This document shows positions 1 to 7,370 of a DNA stretch of 11,155 bases, one piece after another. This DNA is from an uncultured Desulfovibrionaceae bacterium (GTDB lineage: Bacteria; Desulfobacterota; Desulfovibrionia; Desulfovibrionales; Desulfovibrionaceae). The notes under the pieces were generated by a model. The model had not been told where the DNA came from, did no database searches, and was given only the letters and a program-made list of their open reading frames with translations. The position numbers and the translations under genes are program-made. Position 1 is the stretch's first letter; each line of letters begins with the position of its first letter. Location of the stretch: the NCBI GenBank assembly GCA_947037905.1, contig CAMQUX010000026.1, forward strand, positions 1 to 11,155, given 5' to 3'.

Positions 1-27
1 ACAAGTAAAAACTTCTTTTGTTTTCAT
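1..27 (-). CDS. Possible start of a divergent gene (cut by window edge)
   Basis: An ATG on the minus strand at 27-25 opens a frame of nine codons (MKTKEVFTC) that runs off the left edge without a stop. An AGGG about 10 nt upstream of the ATG could serve as a ribosome binding site. If real, the AT-rich stretch 28-231 would be a divergent promoter region shared with ftsE. Nine codons are far too few to identify a product or to exclude chance. Confidence 0.22.
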
Positions 28-231
28 ATTTTATATACCCTATTTTTTATTTACTGTTATTTTATTATTATCATTCTTAAAGTATTTTTTTAAAATGAGC
101 ATTTTAGAATTAGTATTTGCAGAATTTATTTATATTATATGAACATATTGGAATTAATATAAAGAACTCTGTTTATTTTAGGGAAAAAAATTTGTAAGAA
201 AAAAATTCCTTTAAAATTTAGAAAGTTATTT

Positions 232-996
232 ATGCTTATTTACAAAGCTCATTCTTTCAGTTATAAAAAAAAAATGGTAAATTTACAATCAGTTTCTTAT
301 ACTTTTGGAACGCAGTGGGCGTTAAAAAACATATCATTAGATGTGAACGAAGGTGAGTTCATCTTTTTAACTGGCCATTCTGGTGCAGGTAAGACAACGC
401 TAATGAGACTACTTTATGGTGCTTTGGCGCTTGAACGTGGGCGTGGTAGTGTTTGTGGCTACCAATTACATAATCTAAAAAAATCACATATACCACTTTT
501 ACGCCGAGATATTGGCGTTGTGTTTCAGGATTTTAAAATTCTTCCTGATCATACTGTGTTCGAAAATATTGCTCTGCCTCTTGATGTACTTGGCATGCCG
601 AAAGAAAAAAAAGCTGCACGCATCAATAGCCTTGTGAGAACACTCGGTATTGAGAAAAAGATACTCAGCAAATGTGGAAATATCTCAGGTGGGGAGCAAC
701 AACGTGTTGCTATTGCAAGAGCTTGTGTTACTAATCCTCGTTTAATTCTTGCAGATGAACCAACGGGAAATTTAGACCCAGATCTTACAGTGCATCTTAT
801 GAACGTATTTAAGCAGTTTAATATGCATGGCACAACTGTTATCATGGCAACACATAGTGTAGATGTTCTTAAAGCAGTTCCAAATGCTCGTATTCTTCAA
901 CTTGATGAGGGAATACTTCAAGACTCGTATACACTTGATAAAAATAAAAATTTACAACGTGAACAAACATCTTCTTTAATTGAAGATGAGGATTAA
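232..996 (+). CDS. ftsE: Cell-division ATP-binding protein FtsE
   Basis: FtsE is the cytoplasmic ATPase of the FtsEX complex, which in other bacteria controls peptidoglycan hydrolases at the division septum. All ABC ATPase motifs are visible: Walker A GHSGAGKTT at residues 48-56, Q-loop Gln99, signature ISGGEQQRVAIARA from 151, Walker B LILADEPTGNLD at 171-182 and switch His208. ftsX follows after 5 bp. The start is uncertain. The ATG at 232 has a weak GAAAG 6 nt upstream, while the ATG at 274 (MVNLQSVSY) has no visible ribosome site but aligns with the usual N-terminus of the family. The 274 start would give 240 residues. About 25 residues at the C-terminus (acidic end EDED) go beyond the E. 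coli length. The adjacent ftsX rules out a generic lipoprotein-export ATPase such as LolD. Confidence 0.93.
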   Translation: MLIYKAHSFSYKKKMVNLQSVSYTFGTQWALKNISLDVNEGEFIFLTGHSGAGKTTLMRLLYGALALERGRGSVCGYQLHNLKKSHIPLLRRDIGVVFQDFKILPDHTVFENIALPLDVLGMPKEKKAARINSLVRTLGIEKKILSKCGNISGGEQQRVAIARACVTNPRLILADEPTGNLDPDLTVHLMNVFKQFNMHGTTVIMATHSVDVLKAVPNARILQLDEGILQDSYTLDKNKNLQREQTSSLIEDED

Positions 997-1001
997 TTCT
1001 T

Positions 1002-1898
1002 ATGGTTATTTTTAGACAATTCTCAACACTTATTTCTCGTGGTTTACAAGGTATGGCTCTTCGTCCTTGGACTCAGTTTTTTACCTGTGTAGCAATAACG
1101 CTTTCAGCACTGTTAGCTGGCGTGTTTATGCTTTTTATGTATAATGTGAATGAAAATCTGCTACTTCAAAAAGGACAGTTGCATTTTCAAATATACTGGG
1201 AAGTTGCAGCTTCTGAAGAAGCAGTTACAGAACAGTGGAACAAACTAAGTACGCACCCTAGAATGCTCGAATTTACAGGCTATACACCAGATATGGCACT
1301 TACTGAACTCTCTGAAAGATTAAAAAATGATAAAGCATTCACATGGCTTACAGGACAAAATCCTTTACCATATTCTGCTTCTATGACTTTTCTTATTCCA
1401 AAAAATAAAACCGAGAATGAACAAAAAGAATGGGCTGAAAAAATATTAGAAGAACTAAAAGCTCTTGAGCTTGTTACGAGCGTTCAATATAATCCTATGC
1501 AGATGGAACTTTCTCGCTCTTGGATTCAAATGAGCAATACTATTATTTGGCCACTTATTTCTTTTCTTGCAATTATTGCGGGGCTTATTTCTGGGAATAC
1601 TGTTAAGCTCACACTCTTTGCTCGTAAAAATGAAATTGATATTTTAGCACTTGTTGGTGCTAAAGATTGGTATATTAAACTTCCACTTATTATTAACGGT
1701 GCAATATTAGGAATTATTGGTAGCCTCACAAGTGTTGGGCTTCTTTATATCTTACAGCGCTCTCTCGATACTCTTTTTAATATTCCACCTATTTATTTCT
1801 CTGTAGATTTTCTGCCACTTTCCTATATTTTACTCTATAGTGGTGCGGTTGTTACTGTTTGTATTGCTGGTAGTTTAGCTGCTACTCAACAAAATTAA
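1002..1898 (+). CDS. ftsX: Cell-division membrane protein FtsX
   Basis: FtsX is the inner-membrane partner of FtsE and passes ATP-driven conformational change to periplasmic cell-wall hydrolase regulators. The 298-residue protein has the expected layout: a short cytoplasmic N-terminus, a membrane segment at about 27-48, a periplasmic domain at about 50-178, then three membrane segments at about 180-199, 226-250 and 272-293. The stretch NTVKLTLFARKNEIDILALV (199-218), with the following GA, is the typical cytoplasmic loop of FtsX after its second membrane helix. The ATG is 5 bp after the ftsE stop, with GAGG about 10 nt upstream inside ftsE, so the pair is probably translationally coupled. No hydrolase or EnvC-like partner is visible nearby. 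Confidence 0.92.
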   Translation: MVIFRQFSTLISRGLQGMALRPWTQFFTCVAITLSALLAGVFMLFMYNVNENLLLQKGQLHFQIYWEVAASEEAVTEQWNKLSTHPRMLEFTGYTPDMALTELSERLKNDKAFTWLTGQNPLPYSASMTFLIPKNKTENEQKEWAEKILEELKALELVTSVQYNPMQMELSRSWIQMSNTIIWPLISFLAIIAGLISGNTVKLTLFARKNEIDILALVGAKDWYIKLPLIINGAILGIIGSLTSVGLLYILQRSLDTLFNIPPIYFSVDFLPLSYILLYSGAVVTVCIAGSLAATQQN

Positions 1899-1925
1899 AA
1901 AACTTTGCTCATTTTATAGGTTTTT

Positions 1926-2888
1926 ATGCGTGTTATAAATACAGTTGAGCATATTACTCCGTATATTACAAATACATCTGTTACTCTTGGTAATTTTGAT
2001 GGTGTACATATTGCGCACCAGCAGCTTATTACTGCTACTTGCGACTATGCAAAACAAAATAACTACCAAAGTGTTATCATTACTTTTGAGCCGCATCCGT
2101 TAAAAATTGTAAGCCCTGAAAATGCTCCGCTTCTTATTTCCTCGCTTGAGGAAAAAATTGAGCTTTTTGCTAAACTCTCGCCCGATTTTGTACTCATTCT
2201 TCCATTTACAAAAGAATTATCCCTACTTTCTGCTACAGAATTCGTACAGCATTTTCTTGTTAAATCTCTGCATACACAAAAACTCTTTGTTGGCTACGAT
2301 TACGCTCTTGGGAAAAAGAGAGAAGGAAATGTAGAAAAATTACAAACAATAGGCAGCAATTATTCTTTTTCTGTCTGCCAATTACCACCTATTTGTGTTG
2401 ATGATGAAATTATTAGCTCAAGCCTTATTCGAAACACTATCGCACAAGGGCTTGTGCATAAAGTTCCGCCAATTTTAGGACGTTTTTATAATATATCTGG
2501 AACTGTTGTGCATGGTAAAAAGCAAGGACGCTTACTCGGTTTTCCAACTGCTAATCTTAAATCTGAAAATGAACTCATACCACCTAATGGTGTTTATGCA
2601 TCTTGGATTGAAAGAAAAAATATGCTCTATCCTGCTGTTACAAATATTGGAAACAATCCTACTTTTGGAGAAAATGAACGCTCTATTGAGTCTCATATAT
2701 TTAATTTTGATGCGGATATTTATGATGAAAAAATACTTGTTCACTTTGTTCAACAAATTAGAGATGAGAAAAAATTCAACTCCCTCGATGAACTTAAAAC
2801 TCAAATAAAAAATGACTGTGCTATGGCTGAAAAAATCCTCACCCACCCATTATCTACCTTGCATAAAGACAAGCCTTATATTCTTTAA
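1926..2888 (+). CDS. ribF: Bifunctional riboflavin kinase / FAD synthetase RibF
   Basis: This cytoplasmic enzyme phosphorylates riboflavin to FMN and then adenylylates FMN to FAD. The N-terminal nucleotidyltransferase domain shows GNFDGVHIAHQ (22-32, HxGH-type nucleotide site), TFEPHP (53-58), VGYDYALGKKREG (122-134) and the ISSSLIRN motif (163-170). The C-terminal kinase domain shows GKKQGRLLGFPTANL (197-211), NGVYA (221-225), NIGNNPTFG (240-248) and the likely catalytic Glu255 in ESHIF. At 320 residues it is full length. It lies 27 bp after ftsX with AGG 5 nt before the ATG, and 8 bp before the CLC gene, so it appears to be an inner gene of the operon. I see no FMN riboswitch upstream. FMN made here could also serve the flavodoxin of the right-hand block. 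Confidence 0.95.
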   Translation: MRVINTVEHITPYITNTSVTLGNFDGVHIAHQQLITATCDYAKQNNYQSVIITFEPHPLKIVSPENAPLLISSLEEKIELFAKLSPDFVLILPFTKELSLLSATEFVQHFLVKSLHTQKLFVGYDYALGKKREGNVEKLQTIGSNYSFSVCQLPPICVDDEIISSSLIRNTIAQGLVHKVPPILGRFYNISGTVVHGKKQGRLLGFPTANLKSENELIPPNGVYASWIERKNMLYPAVTNIGNNPTFGENERSIESHIFNFDADIYDEKILVHFVQQIRDEKKFNSLDELKTQIKNDCAMAEKILTHPLSTLHKDKPYIL

Positions 2889-2896
2889 AATCTATT

Positions 2897-4711
2897 ATGA
2901 AATACACAAGCTCAATCTATTATCTTGCACATAATCTCAGTCGCTATAAACGAATGCTCACTATTAAATGGCTTATTCTTGGGCTACTTATTGGGCTTAT
3001 CTCTGGGCTACTTGCTGTAGTTGCTTTTTCTATTTTACAATATCTTAAACTGCTCTTTCAGCAAGATTTTCTTGCTATGCCCACAGAACTTTACACCGAG
3101 CAAACTTTCTTCTCTGCTATTTTTTCGTATTCACGCTACTGGGCTATACCTCTTGCAACAACATCTGTTGCTCTTTTAACAGGTTTTCTTGTGCAGAAAT
3201 ATATACCTGAGGCTGTGTATTCTGGAACTGACGGAACTGACGCTATGATTGGCTCTTTTCATGACAAAACAAAAGTCACCGCAAAAACACTTGCTATTAA
3301 AAGCTCAACAAGTATTCTTACTATATCTTCTGGAGCAAGCGCAGGACTTGAAGGTCCTTTAACACAACTTTCATCTGGCATTGCTTTTTTTGTTGCAAAA
3401 GCTCTTAAACTCTCTGTAAAAGAAAGAAAAGCTCTTTTACTCGCAGGCGCTGCTAGTGGGCTTGGGGCAGTATTTCAAGCGCCTCTTGGGGCTGCTATTA
3501 CAGCCATTGAGATCGTTTATAAAAAAGATTTCGAGTCCGATGCAATTTTATCGACCATTATTTCTGCTGCCACTGCATATTCTGTTTTTCATTTACTGCT
3601 CGGGCCGCAAACACTTTTTATTATCCCACAATTTTCTTTTAGCCCTATTGAGCTTATTTTTTATGTTTTACTTGGCTTTTTATGCTCTTTTACTGCCTAC
3701 CTTTATATTAAAACATTTAAATACATTAAATACCGAGTTTTTACGCCTTTACGAGAAAAAATTGGCATACTTTGGGCCACTGGTTTTGGCGGTTTATGTA
3801 TGGGAATTTTAGCCATGTTTTTTCCTCAGTTTAGCTCTGAAGGATACCAATATATAACTCTTGCACTTGCTGGGAAAATTCCTTTCTTTATGCTTTTTCT
3901 TTTTATCTTCGGTAAAATGCTTGCCACAAGTTTTACTATTGGCTCTGGCATGAGCGGTGGCTCTTTTGCTCCTGCACTTTTTATGGGCAGTATGACTGGT
4001 GGTATTATTGGAAAAATTACTCTCTTTTTCTTACCTCATACAAATCCTGGTAGCTACTCTCTTGTTGGTATGGCTATATTTTTCTCGTGCATTGCGCATG
4101 CCCCTATTGGACCGCTTATTGTTATTAGCGAACTAAGCCAAAGTTATAATTTATTACTACCTCTTATTTTCGCATCTGCCACGTGCATTTTGCTCGGAAA
4201 GAATATCTTTCTTTATGAAAATCAGAAAAATTCTAAATTCGACACACTTGGACAAACACAAGAACTGCATTCCTCACTTTTTGAAATGCTCCTTGTTCGT
4301 GATTATTATATGAAAGAAGAATCTTCTTATATATCTGAAAATACTCCTTTAAGCGAAATTGCTACTCTTTTAAATACATCAACTGAGACACTTTTTATTG
4401 TGCAGAATGAACAGAAAAATATTCGATCATTACTTGATGTAAAAGATATTGAAGATGTTATTTTAAAAGAAATAAACCAAGAGCATACTATTAAAAAATT
4501 CACTAAACCATTTAATTCTCTTACTATAAATGATAATTTACAAACAGCACTCACGCTCTTTTTAGAAACAAATCATGATAAAATACCTGTTAGTTTTGAG
4601 AAAGTATCTACCCTAGTGGATTTTTCTGCGCAAAATATAATAGGCTTTCTAAGAAAAGAAGATGTTTTTAAATACTATGCAAAAACGCTCCAAAGTTTAA
4701 AAGAAATATAA
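2897..4711 (+). CDS. CLC-family chloride channel/antiporter with C-terminal CBS domains
   Basis: This integral membrane anion transporter belongs to the CLC family. The region 30-440 carries many hydrophobic helices and the family landmarks: GLEGP (150-154) with the gating glutamate Glu152, LLLAGAASGLGAVFQAPLGA (180-199), and GSGMSGGSFAPALFMGSMTGG (349-369, the GxFxP selectivity loop). Residues about 465-595 look like a degenerate pair of cytoplasmic CBS domains. Three positions differ from E. coli ClcA by eye alignment: Leu151 replaces the basic residue of GREGP, Ile206 sits where the internal proton glutamate (E203) would be, and the GSGIP region reads SGTDGTDAM. The SGTDGTDAMIGSFH pattern resembles a CLC subgroup common in deltaproteobacteria. 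Whether it is a channel or an H+ exchanger cannot be decided from sequence. There is no clear ribosome site. A 15-bp tandem duplication overlaps its stop codon. Confidence 0.9.
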   Translation: MKYTSSIYYLAHNLSRYKRMLTIKWLILGLLIGLISGLLAVVAFSILQYLKLLFQQDFLAMPTELYTEQTFFSAIFSYSRYWAIPLATTSVALLTGFLVQKYIPEAVYSGTDGTDAMIGSFHDKTKVTAKTLAIKSSTSILTISSGASAGLEGPLTQLSSGIAFFVAKALKLSVKERKALLLAGAASGLGAVFQAPLGAAITAIEIVYKKDFESDAILSTIISAATAYSVFHLLLGPQTLFIIPQFSFSPIELIFYVLLGFLCSFTAYLYIKTFKYIKYRVFTPLREKIGILWATGFGGLCMGILAMFFPQFSSEGYQYITLALAGKIPFFMLFLFIFGKMLATSFTIGSGMSGGSFAPALFMGSMTGGIIGKITLFFLPHTNPGSYSLVGMAIFFSCIAHAPIGPLIVISELSQSYNLLLPLIFASATCILLGKNIFLYENQKNSKFDTLGQTQELHSSLFEMLLVRDYYMKEESSYISENTPLSEIATLLNTSTETLFIVQNEQKNIRSLLDVKDIEDVILKEINQEHTIKKFTKPFNSLTINDNLQTALTLFLETNHDKIPVSFEKVSTLVDFSAQNIIGFLRKEDVFKYYAKTLQSLKEI

Positions 4712-4727
4712 TTTAAAAGAAATATAG
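4696..4727. repeat. Tandem duplication over the CLC-gene stop codon
   Basis: TTTAAAAGAAATATA occurs at 4696-4710 and again at 4712-4726, a perfect 15-bp match with a period of 16. A third partial copy, GAAATATAAT, follows at 4727-4736. The first copy encodes the last codons of the CLC protein and its TAA. The second copy is non-coding and lies in the 36-bp gap before sfsA. Confidence 0.85.
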
Positions 4728-4747
4728 AAATATAATCGAGAAATACC

Positions 4748-5449
4748 ATGACTGCTTTTTTACCGCACAAATCACCATGCTCAGTTGCATATTTTCAAAG
4801 CCGTTATAAACGCTTTACTGTGGAAGCAACTAATGAGCAGGGCGAAACTGTTCTTGCTCATACAAATAATACAGGCTCCATGACTGGTCTTTTACAAAAA
4901 AATGCACGAGCTTTACTCTCTCCTGCAAATAATCCTGAAAGAAAACTGCAATGGACTCTTGAGGCTATTGAGTATGATAATAACTGGGTCGGTATAAATA
5001 CCTCAACCCCTAATAAACTACTTAAAGTTGCTTGGGAGCAGAAAGCTATACCTGAGCTTTTAGGATACACTGAATATAAAGGTGAGGTAAAAGTAGGCAA
5101 CAGCAGACTTGATGCTTGTTTGTACGGCGAAGATAAAACTCTTTGGGTTGAGTGCAAAAATGTTACCCTTGCGGTGGGTAGAAAATCTCTTTTCCCAGAT
5201 GCTGTTACAGAGCGTGGGCAAAAGCATTTACATGAGCTTATGGAACTTTCTAAAACTACTAATGTGGCTCTTTTCTTTCTTATTCAGCGTATTGATACAG
5301 ACTCTTTCTCTCCTGCTGAGCATATTGATAAAAAATATGCGACCTTACTACGACAAGCAGTAGATTGTGGTGTTATACTACTACCTTATCAGGCGCTTGT
5401 AACAGAAGAAGGCATTACGCTACAGCATAAACTGCCTGTTATACTTTAA
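4748..5449 (+). CDS. sfsA: SfsA family protein (sugar fermentation stimulation; PD-(D/E)XK nuclease fold)
   Basis: SfsA proteins were first named for an effect on maltose metabolism in E. coli. The family has an OB-like N-terminal part and a PD-(D/E)XK nuclease-like C-terminal domain, and its physiological role is still poorly defined. The 233 residues show the family motifs HTNNTGSM (38-45), NSRLDACL (118-125), VECKNVTL (134-141), FPDAVTERGQKHL (149-161) and FFLIQRID (176-183). Asp122, Glu135 and Lys137 form the predicted metal-binding nuclease triad, so the fold appears catalytically intact. The start has GAG 7 nt upstream and gives the usual family length. It lies 36 bp after the CLC gene and probably ends the ftsE operon, although a transcript into the next gene cannot be excluded. 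Confidence 0.93.
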   Translation: MTAFLPHKSPCSVAYFQSRYKRFTVEATNEQGETVLAHTNNTGSMTGLLQKNARALLSPANNPERKLQWTLEAIEYDNNWVGINTSTPNKLLKVAWEQKAIPELLGYTEYKGEVKVGNSRLDACLYGEDKTLWVECKNVTLAVGRKSLFPDAVTERGQKHLHELMELSKTTNVALFFLIQRIDTDSFSPAEHIDKKYATLLRQAVDCGVILLPYQALVTEEGITLQHKLPVIL

Positions 5450-5521
5450 GATTTTGCATTTAAGACTCTTTACTATAGATTCTTAGCTTGTGTGCTATTT
5501 ATTGCGTGGTTGCTGGCTTAT

Positions 5522-5551
5522 TACATAGTTGTTCTCTTTATACATAGTTGT
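5522..5551. repeat. 11-bp direct repeat upstream of the MATE gene
   Basis: TACATAGTTGT occurs at 5522-5532 and 5541-5551, with 8 bp between copies (period 19). It sits in the 205-bp gap between sfsA and the MATE gene, about 105-130 bp upstream of the MATE start. It could be a regulator site or simply another duplication of the type seen elsewhere in this window. I see no convincing promoter or terminator around it. Confidence 0.6.
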
Positions 5552-5654
5552 GGTAAAAGAGAAAATCAGGTTCCAGTATAAAATTATCTCTTATGCTCTC
5601 AAATCTTTAAAAAACTTTCTTTCAATTTTTTTATAATTATAGCGAATAATACGC

Positions 5655-7016
5655 ATGAATACCTTATCTCTACCTAGTAAAAAAGAACTCTTTCTACTCA
5701 CCCTGCCACAGCTTGGACTTATGCTTTGTCATCTTTTTATCTCCATGACAGATATTTGGGCGACGGGGCAAATTAGTTTCACCATACAGGCTGCTCTTGG
5801 GCTTATGGCGCAGTTTTTTATCTTTTTAATGCTCATTGTGAGCATTGCCTCTAGTGGTTCTTTAAGCACTATTAGCCAAGCTCTTGGAGCTAATTTACCT
5901 GATAGAGCTAACCGTTATGCTTTTCTTGTATTTCTCATTGCTTTTATAAGTGGGACTCTTGTTGCTATTTTAAGTATTATTTTCTTTCCACTTGTTCTTA
6001 AATTTATGCATGTGGACACAGAGCTTGAGCCTATTTTAAAAACATTTTTTCTTGCCTATAGTTTACAGCTTCCTTTTTATTACTGCATGACTGTTATGAA
6101 CTCTATTTTTCGTGCACATAAAATACTGCGTCTACCACTTATAACACTCATTTTTGTAGCTACACTTAATTTTCTTGGCACTCTTGGGTTTGGGCTTGGT
6201 TATTTTGGACTTCCCAATTACGGATATCATGGCATTGCATGGAGTACTTTTTTTGCAAATCTGTGCGGTTTTTCTCTTAACCTCTATGCTGTTATAAAAA
6301 ATGGTATATTTAGCAGGCGCTCTTTTATTCCACTTAAATGGGTAAAAAAAGCACTGCCGTATCTTTTTAAAATCGGCGTTCCTTCGAGTCTTTCACAATT
6401 TTCTGGATATTTTGGGTTTATTATTATCCTCTCGCTTCTGTCTGCATTACCAAATGATAGTGTTCTTGTTTTAGCTGCTGTTACTTTAGGCATACGAATA
6501 GAATCTATTATCCTTTTTCCAATTTCTGCACTTATGTTAAGTGCTGCTATTGTGAGCGGGCATCTTTTAGGAAAAAAAGATATGCTCACTCTTAGTCTGT
6601 TTGCAAAAAAAATAGGACTTTTTACAGTCCTAATTGTTACTGTTCTTGCTGGGATTCTTTTTCTTTTAAAAAATCCTATTATCAGATTTCTCTCTGTGGA
6701 TACGCAAATGCTTAAAGAAACTGGATATTATCTTATGTTTGCCTGCACTGCGCTCCCTCTTAAAGCCTACAGCATGATAATTGGGAGTATTTTTGCGAGC
6801 GTTGGTGCTACTCGTCTTTCTTTTTATATCACTTCTATAAGCACATGGGTTATACTTATACCTCTTGCCTATATTCTTACAAATTTTTATGATTTTGCAG
6901 AAACTGGCATATATGTAAGCATGCTTATAGCACAAGTATTTATTGCCCTAGCTTATTTTATTCTCTCTCATCAAGAAAAATGGCTACAATACGGCATGCG
7001 AAAAAATAAAAAATAA
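5655..7016 (+). CDS. MATE-family multidrug/Na+ efflux transporter
   Basis: This 453-residue inner-membrane protein has about 12 hydrophobic segments in two halves, as in the MATE family, which exports cationic drugs, dyes or metabolites using Na+ or H+ gradients. Supporting features are the first-helix motif SMTDIWATGQIS (30-41, with Asp33 typical of the family), the early loop SQALGAN (74-80), and the second-half motif RIESIILFPISALMLSAAIV (281-300) followed by SGHLLG, which matches the MATE repeat. The end is basic (RKNKK). The ATG at 5655 has no recognisable ribosome site, but the protein begins in the usual place. The 205-bp gap from sfsA suggests a separate promoter. Substrate cannot be told from sequence. 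Confidence 0.9.
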   Translation: MNTLSLPSKKELFLLTLPQLGLMLCHLFISMTDIWATGQISFTIQAALGLMAQFFIFLMLIVSIASSGSLSTISQALGANLPDRANRYAFLVFLIAFISGTLVAILSIIFFPLVLKFMHVDTELEPILKTFFLAYSLQLPFYYCMTVMNSIFRAHKILRLPLITLIFVATLNFLGTLGFGLGYFGLPNYGYHGIAWSTFFANLCGFSLNLYAVIKNGIFSRRSFIPLKWVKKALPYLFKIGVPSSLSQFSGYFGFIIILSLLSALPNDSVLVLAAVTLGIRIESIILFPISALMLSAAIVSGHLLGKKDMLTLSLFAKKIGLFTVLIVTVLAGILFLLKNPIIRFLSVDTQMLKETGYYLMFACTALPLKAYSMIIGSIFASVGATRLSFYITSISTWVILIPLAYILTNFYDFAETGIYVSMLIAQVFIALAYFILSHQEKWLQYGMRKNKK

Positions 7017-7040
7017 TTTTCGAGCAAAAAACATATTAAC

Positions 7041-7068
7041 ATTAAAAAAGGAACGCATCTCTTTTAAT
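7041..7068 (+). terminator. Weak candidate terminator hairpin after the MATE gene
   Basis: ATTAAAA (7041-7047) can pair with TTTTAAT (7062-7068), with a short AGG/TCT extension inside the stem. The hairpin lies 25 bp after the MATE stop and is followed only by ATCTTTT. The stem is AT-rich and the T-run is poor, so the call is tentative. Confidence 0.3.
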
Positions 7069-7257
7069 ATCTTTTACTCACTCGCTCTATTCGCCTTACT
7101 ATTTTTCTTAATTCACCTTTATAATGCAATAATACATGCTTATTTTAAATAAAATGCCTCTACCTAAAAAATAACTCACATTTTTTTTAAATTATATATG
7201 CATATTTTTTTACTACACTGCTTCTATCTTTCACTTATACTATGTATATTTTATAAT

Positions 7258-7288
7258 AAAAAAAACTCCAATATGATTGAAGTTTTTC
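7258..7288. terminator. Bidirectional terminator-like hairpin between convergent genes
   Basis: AAAAACT (7261-7267) and CAAT (7269-7272) pair with ATTG (7276-7279) and AGTTTTT (7281-7287), giving an 11-bp stem with one C-A mismatch and an ATG loop. Read on the minus strand, the hairpin is followed by eight T, a good intrinsic terminator 84 bp after the tonB stop. Read on the plus strand, it ends in five T. Its position between the convergent MATE and tonB genes fits a shared terminator. The rest of the 354-bp region 7017-7370 has no gene that I can support. Confidence 0.6.
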
Positions 7289-7310
7289 TGCTATAATGCT
7301 TCGTAACATT

Positions 7311-7340
7311 AAATATTTTATCTGCAAATATTTTATCTGC
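7311..7340. repeat. Perfect 15-bp tandem duplication
   Basis: AAATATTTTATCTGC is present twice head to tail, at 7311-7325 and 7326-7340, with no mismatch. It lies in the convergent intergenic region, 30 bp beyond the tonB stop. Two exact copies suggest a recent slippage event. Confidence 0.9.
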
Positions 7341-7370
7341 CTTAATATCTTTCGCTAATAAAAAATTCTC

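Noticed and set aside
60..78. Fur-like site upstream of ftsE
   Set aside because: It matches 13 of 19 consensus positions, mostly through a run of A and T around ATTATCATT, and lies before a cell-division operon with no iron link. It is useful mainly as a measure of background.
549..845. 98-residue antisense frame inside ftsE
   Set aside because: It overlaps the conserved ABC motifs of ftsE on the opposite strand and has no family features, so it is a shadow frame.
5450..5654. tRNA or small RNA gene between sfsA and the MATE gene
   Set aside because: No cloverleaf arms, CCA end or strong hairpin with a T-run could be found in the 205 bp.
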